Shown here in pieces: positions 58,791 to 64,000 of a DNA stretch of 64,000 nucleotides. How positions within the stretch are numbered: position 1 is the first letter of the stretch; the number at the start of each line of letters is the position of its first letter. The notes beneath the pieces were generated by a model. The model was not told the origin of the DNA and searched no databases. It saw nothing but the letters and a program-made list of their open reading frames with translations. This stretch comes from an uncultured Prevotella sp. (GTDB lineage Bacteria; Bacteroidota; Bacteroidia; Bacteroidales; Bacteroidaceae). The stretch covers positions 1 to 64,000 of the forward strand of contig CAMVUM010000004.1 of the NCBI GenBank assembly GCA_947170725.1, in the 5' to 3' direction. Made by a program: the position numbers and the translations under genes.

Positions 58791-60398
58791 TTATTTTATG
58801 TTCGGTTCCTCAAGTCCGAGGCCCTTCTTCTTGTCAACGACTTTCAGGAAAAGACCGATGACGAGGGCTGCTACGCCAAGACAGGCAAGCATTATGAGAG
58901 GGGCTGTGTAGTTGAGGTTCGTGGGGTCGGTGACACCCTCGTTGGTGGCTGTAAGCACTTTGCCGATAAGGAGCGGGAAGAGCCACAGACCGATGTTCTG
59001 AATCCAGAAGATAAGAGCATAGGCACTACCGATCACTTTTGCGTCGACAAGTTTAGGCACGCTGGGCCACAACGAAGCGGGCACGAGGGAGAACGATGCG
59101 CCCAAGACAAGGATTGTAAGATATGCAATGACAACACCGCCGACCTGGTTGCCCTTGAACTCCGGAAGGATGAATGCGAATGTGAGGTGGCATGCTATAA
59201 GGAGCAGCGAACCGAGCACAAGCATTGAAGCGGCTTTGCCTTTGTGGTCTACATAATTGCCGAGAACGGGGGTTATGCCGACAGCGAGAAGCGGGAATAC
59301 GGCGAAAATGGATTCTGCAGACTGACGCATGTAGCCCATGTAACAATAGGTGATGAGTGCCAGTACGGATATGGCCAGCATGGTATATTTCAGTTCCTGC
59401 TTTTTTATGAAGTTGAACATGAATGCTGTTGCAGCCACAACGAGCATGATGCCATACTGAACAATCGTTACGGATGGAGAAGCCCAGAAAGAGTCGGCCG
59501 GAACTTCTGTGAATGTAAGATTGCACTGTAGCATGTTTACCGCATATTTCTGGAACGGGAATATGGCGCTGTAATAGAGCACGCAGAGGAGAGACACGAG
59601 CCAGAAGCCCATTGACGAAAGTATCTGACCGATATCTGATATCTTGAAGGGATCGTCTTTCTCTTCTGCCTCACCGGTTTGTGCGTCGAGTTTCTTGTCC
59701 ATGAAGAAATAGATAACGAGCATGATGAGTGATATGCACAGAAGTACGACACCGAACGCAACAGAGCGTGATACGCTTATTTCGCCGCCCAGCTTGGCAA
59801 AGAAGGGGGAGAAAATCATGCAGGTAGCCACGCCAAGACGTGCCAACGCCATTTCAGAACCCATCGCCAATGCCATTTCACGGCCTTTGAACCATTTCAC
59901 GATGCCGCGGCTGACAGTGATTCCGCCCATCTCGCAGCCGCATCCGAAGATCATGAAACCGAGAGCAGCAAGTTTGGCTGATGAAGGCATGCCTTCGTAG
60001 AACGGTGACACGCCCAGCTGTTCAAATACGGGAATATGATTGAGATTTTCTGTGAACCATACATCAAGCGAACTGCCGATGAAGCTGTCACTGACGGCAT
60101 ACCATTTGACACATGCTCCGGCAAGCATTACTACTCCCGAGAGAAGAGCGGTGAAGCGCACACCCATCTTGTCGAGAATGATACCGGCGAAGATGAGGAA
60201 GAATACGAATACATTGAGGAATGTCTCGGCACCTTGCATGGTTCCGAAGGCATCTGAGTCCCAGCCGCGTTGCGACTGCATGAGGTCTTTGATAGGCGAG
60301 AGGATGTCCATGAAGATATAAGCACAGAACATCGCAAGAGCCAGAAGCAATAGGGCTGCCCAGCGAATGGCAGCGGAATCGCGTAGTGTTTTATTCAT
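58791..60398 (-). CDS. MFS transporter
   Basis: 535 aa, 12 TM-like segments; GIILDKMGVRFTALLSG motif A-like. Confidence 0.85.
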   Translation of the reverse strand: MNKTLRDSAAIRWAALLLLALAMFCAYIFMDILSPIKDLMQSQRGWDSDAFGTMQGAETFLNVFVFFLIFAGIILDKMGVRFTALLSGVVMLAGACVKWYAVSDSFIGSSLDVWFTENLNHIPVFEQLGVSPFYEGMPSSAKLAALGFMIFGCGCEMGGITVSRGIVKWFKGREMALAMGSEMALARLGVATCMIFSPFFAKLGGEISVSRSVAFGVVLLCISLIMLVIYFFMDKKLDAQTGEAEEKDDPFKISDIGQILSSMGFWLVSLLCVLYYSAIFPFQKYAVNMLQCNLTFTEVPADSFWASPSVTIVQYGIMLVVAATAFMFNFIKKQELKYTMLAISVLALITYCYMGYMRQSAESIFAVFPLLAVGITPVLGNYVDHKGKAASMLVLGSLLLIACHLTFAFILPEFKGNQVGGVVIAYLTILVLGASFSLVPASLWPSVPKLVDAKVIGSAYALIFWIQNIGLWLFPLLIGKVLTATNEGVTDPTNLNYTAPLIMLACLGVAALVIGLFLKVVDKKKGLGLEEPNIK

Positions 60399-60443
60399 TT
60401 TATCTGTTATTTATTAATTATTATTTGTTACCTTTTTACCTTT

Positions 60444-60506
60444 TATTTATTAGTTATTATTTGGCTTCTTGTATACATAGTAGACCAAATAATAACTAAT
60501 AAATAA
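60444..60506. terminator. AU-rich perfect 22-bp hairpin 3' of the S9 peptidase
   Basis: TTATTTATTAGTTATTATTTGG (60444-60465) / CCAAATAATAACTAATAAATAA (60485-60506). Confidence 0.6.
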
Positions 60507-60510
60507 TAAT

Positions 60511-62682
60511 TTATTTGAGCCAGCGGTCAAGCCATCCGAAGAACGTGCGCTGCCATAGAACGCCGTTCTGAGGCTTGAGCACCCAGTGGTTCTCGTCGGG
60601 GAATATGAGCAGTTCTGCCGGAATACCGCGCATGCGGGCAGCGTTGAAAGCGCCCATGCCCTGATTGTAGTTGATGCGGTAGTCCATTTCGCCGTGGATA
60701 CAGAGGATGGGGGTATCCCAGCGGTCAACGAACTTATGCGGCGAGTTGGCGTATGTCTTGCGGGCGTCGGCCGTCTGGTGCTTGTTCCAGAAAGCGTCGT
60801 CGTATTCCCAGTTGCTGAACCACGCTTCCTCGGTGTCGGTGTACATTGATTCGAGGTTGAAGGCACCGTCGTGGGAGATGAAGCACTTGAAGCGTTTGTC
60901 GTGGTGGCCTGCAAGATAGTAGACGCTGAATCCGCCGAAGCTCGCTCCGACAGCGCCGAGGCGGTTGCGGTCAACGAACGGCAGATTGGCTGCGGCATCG
61001 TCAATGGCGGACAGATAGTCGTCCATGCACTGGCCGGTCCAGTCGCCGCTCACCTGCTCGTTCCATTCAGAACCGAATCCGGGAAGACCGTGGCGGTTTG
61101 GGGCGACAATGACATATCCGTTGGCAGCCATTATCTGGAAATTCCAGCGATAGCTCCAGAACTGGCTCACTGGGCTTTGCGGACCGCCCTCGCAGAAGAG
61201 TAGGGTGGGGTATTTCTTGTTTTCGTCGAAGTTTGACGGCAGTATAATCCAGCAGAGCATGTTCTTTCCGTCTGTTGTCTTGACCCAGCGCTGCTGCACC
61301 TTACCGAGAGAAAGCTGGTCGGTGATATGTTTGTTCTCCGTTGTTATCTGTTCAATCTTGGTTTTCTTCACCTCCTTGCCGGGAGTGATGACATAGATAT
61401 CGGTAGGAGCGGAGAGGCTCTGCCGCATGGCGAGGAGCTTGTTGCCGTTGTTGGCGGGGGCTATTGAGAGATAGTCGGCCCAATCGTTGGTTAGCTGTTT
61501 CACGTCTCCGTTGAGGTTTGTCTGATAGGCATTGACACAGCCGTGCCATACACCGATGAACGAGAGAGTTTTTGAGTCGGCACTCCAGCAGAAGGCATCA
61601 ACATTGGAGTCGAACGATTCCGTGACGTATGTCTTCTCGCCGGTGGCAAAGGTGTAGACGCAGAGACGGTTGCGGTCAGCTTCATATCCGTCGCGGGCCA
61701 TGCTCTGCCATGCCACGTGTCGTCCGTCGGGCGAGAACTGAGGGTTGGTGTCATAGCCGGGATTGTTCTTCAGGTTCTCCTCGCTGTTGATATTCTGGTC
61801 CTTCATCGTATGGGTGGGATTCACGGCGACGGGCTTATATCCCTCCGGCTTGCAGAGGTTGCGCGTTTCTTTCGTGTCCACTTCATACAGGAAGATGTCC
61901 GAATCGGTAGAGATGGCATAGTCCCGTCCCATCTTCTTGCGGCACGTATATGCTATTGTTTTCGACGAGGGGCTCCATGCGAGCTGCTCGATTCCGCCGA
62001 ACGGCTCCATCGGACACTCGTATGGTTCGCCTTCAAGAATGTCGGTCATCGTGCCGGCAATGGTTCCGTCAGCATTGACATCGGCGATGAAAGGATGTTG
62101 GATTGTCTCGACATAGTGATCCCAATGACGGTACATAAGGTCGGTTACGCGTCGGCCGGTAGCCAAAGGCAGATCGTCGGGGTTCTTCTTGATAATCTCG
62201 TTGAACGCCATCGACTTGATGATGATAACCTTACGTCCGTCGGGTGAGAACTTGAAGCCCTCGACACTTCCGTCCGTCTTGCTGAGCTGGCGGCGGTCGC
62301 TACCGTCGCGTTCCATTGACCATATCTCCCCTCCGGTCAGGAAGGCGATGCGGCCGTTCACCCATGTCGGGTCGGTCTCGCTGGCGGCTGTGGTGGTCAG
62401 CTGGCTGTTGTTCTTTCCGTCGGCGTTGATGACGCAGATTACCTGATGGCCCTTGTTTTCCTTTACGCTATAGTAGCCCACCTGATAGACAATCTGCTGT
62501 CCGTCGGCCGATGCTTCCGCCGACGCGATGCGTCCCATGGCCCACAGAGCTTCTGGAGTCATGAGGCGGCTGTTGAGTGTGATGTTGTTCTTGCCTATGT
62601 TCACGGCATTCTGTGCTTTTGTGTTGCCGGTTTGTGCGAACAGGGCAATCACGGCGGCAACGATTATTCGATATGTTTTCAT
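60511..62682 (-). CDS. S9-family peptidase (prolyl oligopeptidase/DPP-like), secreted
   Basis: GAVGASFGGFSVYYLAGH nucleophile elbow, DENHWVLKPQN, WD-type N-terminal propeller. Confidence 0.92.
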   Translation of the reverse strand: MKTYRIIVAAVIALFAQTGNTKAQNAVNIGKNNITLNSRLMTPEALWAMGRIASAEASADGQQIVYQVGYYSVKENKGHQVICVINADGKNNSQLTTTAASETDPTWVNGRIAFLTGGEIWSMERDGSDRRQLSKTDGSVEGFKFSPDGRKVIIIKSMAFNEIIKKNPDDLPLATGRRVTDLMYRHWDHYVETIQHPFIADVNADGTIAGTMTDILEGEPYECPMEPFGGIEQLAWSPSSKTIAYTCRKKMGRDYAISTDSDIFLYEVDTKETRNLCKPEGYKPVAVNPTHTMKDQNINSEENLKNNPGYDTNPQFSPDGRHVAWQSMARDGYEADRNRLCVYTFATGEKTYVTESFDSNVDAFCWSADSKTLSFIGVWHGCVNAYQTNLNGDVKQLTNDWADYLSIAPANNGNKLLAMRQSLSAPTDIYVITPGKEVKKTKIEQITTENKHITDQLSLGKVQQRWVKTTDGKNMLCWIILPSNFDENKKYPTLLFCEGGPQSPVSQFWSYRWNFQIMAANGYVIVAPNRHGLPGFGSEWNEQVSGDWTGQCMDDYLSAIDDAAANLPFVDRNRLGAVGASFGGFSVYYLAGHHDKRFKCFISHDGAFNLESMYTDTEEAWFSNWEYDDAFWNKHQTADARKTYANSPHKFVDRWDTPILCIHGEMDYRINYNQGMGAFNAARMRGIPAELLIFPDENHWVLKPQNGVLWQRTFFGWLDRWLK

Positions 62683-62707
62683 TTGTTGGTAATATTAGCT
62701 TCTGATT

Positions 62708-62801
62708 GAATACGCAGAGACGCAAAGACGCTGAGAATACTTTTACTGTGTGTGTCCAGTTAAAAATAACCTTTGCGTCTTTGCGTCCCTGCGTTTATTC
62801 T
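62708..62801. repeat. Dispersed hairpin element, copy F
   Basis: GAATACGCAGAGACGCAAAGACGC / CTTTGCGTCTTTGCGTCCCTGCGTTTATTC. Confidence 0.8.
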
Positions 62802-62827
62802 AAAACCTTCCGTTCATTCAGAACATA

Positions 62828-64000
62828 TCATTTTTTTCTGTTCTGCATTTCGCGTTGTTGTCTCTGTATCTCGGCGGCCTGCTTCTGCATGGCTTCAAGC
62901 CTTGCAGCCAGTCCGCTGGTCTTCTTCGGGTTTTTCATGTTCTCCTTGTAGCGTGCTTCCAGAACAGCCAGCAGTTTCTCGTCGTCCGTCGTCTTTCTCA
63001 GTGTCCACATTATGGCTGCGCTGAAGAAGAGCGAGATGAAATAGTAGAAGTTGAGGCCTGCCGAATAGTCATTGAACATGAAGAAGAACATCACGGGCAT
63101 GAGGTACATCATCCACTGCATCATCTTCATCTGTTCTGCCTGCTGTCCGACCATCTGGTCTTTCTGCTGGCGCATGCTCATAACAGAATAGAGGATGTTC
63201 GACACACAGAAGAGAATACATGTGAGGCTGAGATGATCGCCTATGAGCCAGATGTTTGTGTCCCACTCCAGTATGGGGTCATATGTTGACAGGTCGTTTA
63301 TCCACAGGAAGCTCTCGCCGCGCAGCTGGATGGCGTTGGGGACGAAGTTGAACATTGCGATCCAGATAGGCATCTGGATGAGCATCGGCAGACAGCCCGA
63401 GAGCGGACTCACACCATATTTGGAGTAGAGCGCCATCATGGCCTGCTGCTTCATCATCTGGTCTTCGGGTTTGTCATACTGTTTTGTAGCCTCTTCGAGT
63501 TTCGGCTTGAGCACGCGCATCTTCGCGGAGCTCATATAGCTCTTCTTCACCATCGGGAATGTTATGAACTTGAGCAGCAGCGTGATGATGATGAGCACGA
63601 TGCCCATATTGAGACCGAAGCCTGTCAGCCAGTCGAAGACGTAGAGCGTGAACCAGCGGTTGATAATCCGGAACAGAGGCCATCCCAGATAGACGAGCTG
63701 CTGCAGTTCGAGATCCTTGCCGAACGTGCTTTCCTTTTCAACATCCTGAAGCAGGCGGAAATCGTTCGGACCGATGAACATCTCAAATTCCGTCGGCCTT
63801 GAGCCGGTGGGGTCGAATGCCGTCTTCATTTTCGCTTCATACTGTTTCAGATAGCCAGAGCCTTTCTCCTGCGGTATGCTCGTCATACGGGAGTTGGCAG
63901 CGATTTCGTCCTTTGCAATGAGCACGGCACTGAAAAACTGGTTCTTGAAAGCAACCCAGTCGAGGGCCTCTTCAATCTCTTCGTTCTCCTTTGCGGATGT
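62828..64000 (-). CDS. yidC: Membrane protein insertase YidC, 5' part beyond the window
   Basis: LLKFITFPMVKKSYMSSAKMRVLKPKLEE, GVSPLSGCLPMLIQMPIWIAMFNFVPNA; frame open to the window end. Confidence 0.95.
   Translation of the reverse strand, partial: TSAKENEEIEEALDWVAFKNQFFSAVLIAKDEIAANSRMTSIPQEKGSGYLKQYEAKMKTAFDPTGSRPTEFEMFIGPNDFRLLQDVEKESTFGKDLELQQLVYLGWPLFRIINRWFTLYVFDWLTGFGLNMGIVLIIITLLLKFITFPMVKKSYMSSAKMRVLKPKLEEATKQYDKPEDQMMKQQAMMALYSKYGVSPLSGCLPMLIQMPIWIAMFNFVPNAIQLRGESFLWINDLSTYDPILEWDTNIWLIGDHLSLTCILFCVSNILYSVMSMRQQKDQMVGQQAEQMKMMQWMMYLMPVMFFFMFNDYSAGLNFYYFISLFFSAAIMWTLRKTTDDEKLLAVLEARYKENMKNPKKTSGLAARLEAMQKQAAEIQRQQREMQNRKK

Noticed and set aside
1-64000. tRNA or rRNA genes
   Set aside because: None of the intergenic regions showed recognisable tRNA/rRNA sequence on reading; a tRNAscan-SE run would settle it.

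Overview
64-kb Bacteroidales chromosomal segment (Prevotella/Muribaculaceae-like; inferred from gene content and TAnnTTTG-type promoters, not from any search). Most of it is housekeeping or metabolic: an IMPase-family phosphatase, SLC13 permease, pgk, queC, radA, nucleoside hydrolase, GH2 beta-galactosidase, a ftcD-hutU-hutH-hutI histidine-degradation cluster, a phosphoethanolamine transferase, PCMD/porin/pectinesterase genes, LysR plus ThrE-type exporter halves, an 11-ORF nuo operon (A, B, fused CD, H-N) lacking nuoEFG, comEC, uvrA, a T9SS-type CTD protein, LysM-PBP1 plus beta-barrel, a POT transporter, an S9 peptidase and partial yidC. The less ordinary material is: (i) a decayed array of small immunity-like genes at the left edge (1-1340), separated by three spacers with conserved flanks and spacing around stems that differ in sequence, reminiscent of recombinase-associated interbacterial-defence clusters; (ii) six ~90-135 bp imperfect inverted repeats built on AAACGCAAAGACGC-like arms, each placed within about 50 bp downstream of the stop codon of a minus-strand gene, two of them sharing their loop sequence; (iii) a second GC-rich dispersed repeat (CCGTAAGGGCC...) in two divergent intergenic regions 38 kb apart; (iv) a short protein with Cys every sixth residue encoded by seven 36-bp repeats. 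Several frameshifted pseudogenes are also visible. No rRNA, tRNA, CRISPR array or transposase was recognised. All family calls are by eye and unverified by search.
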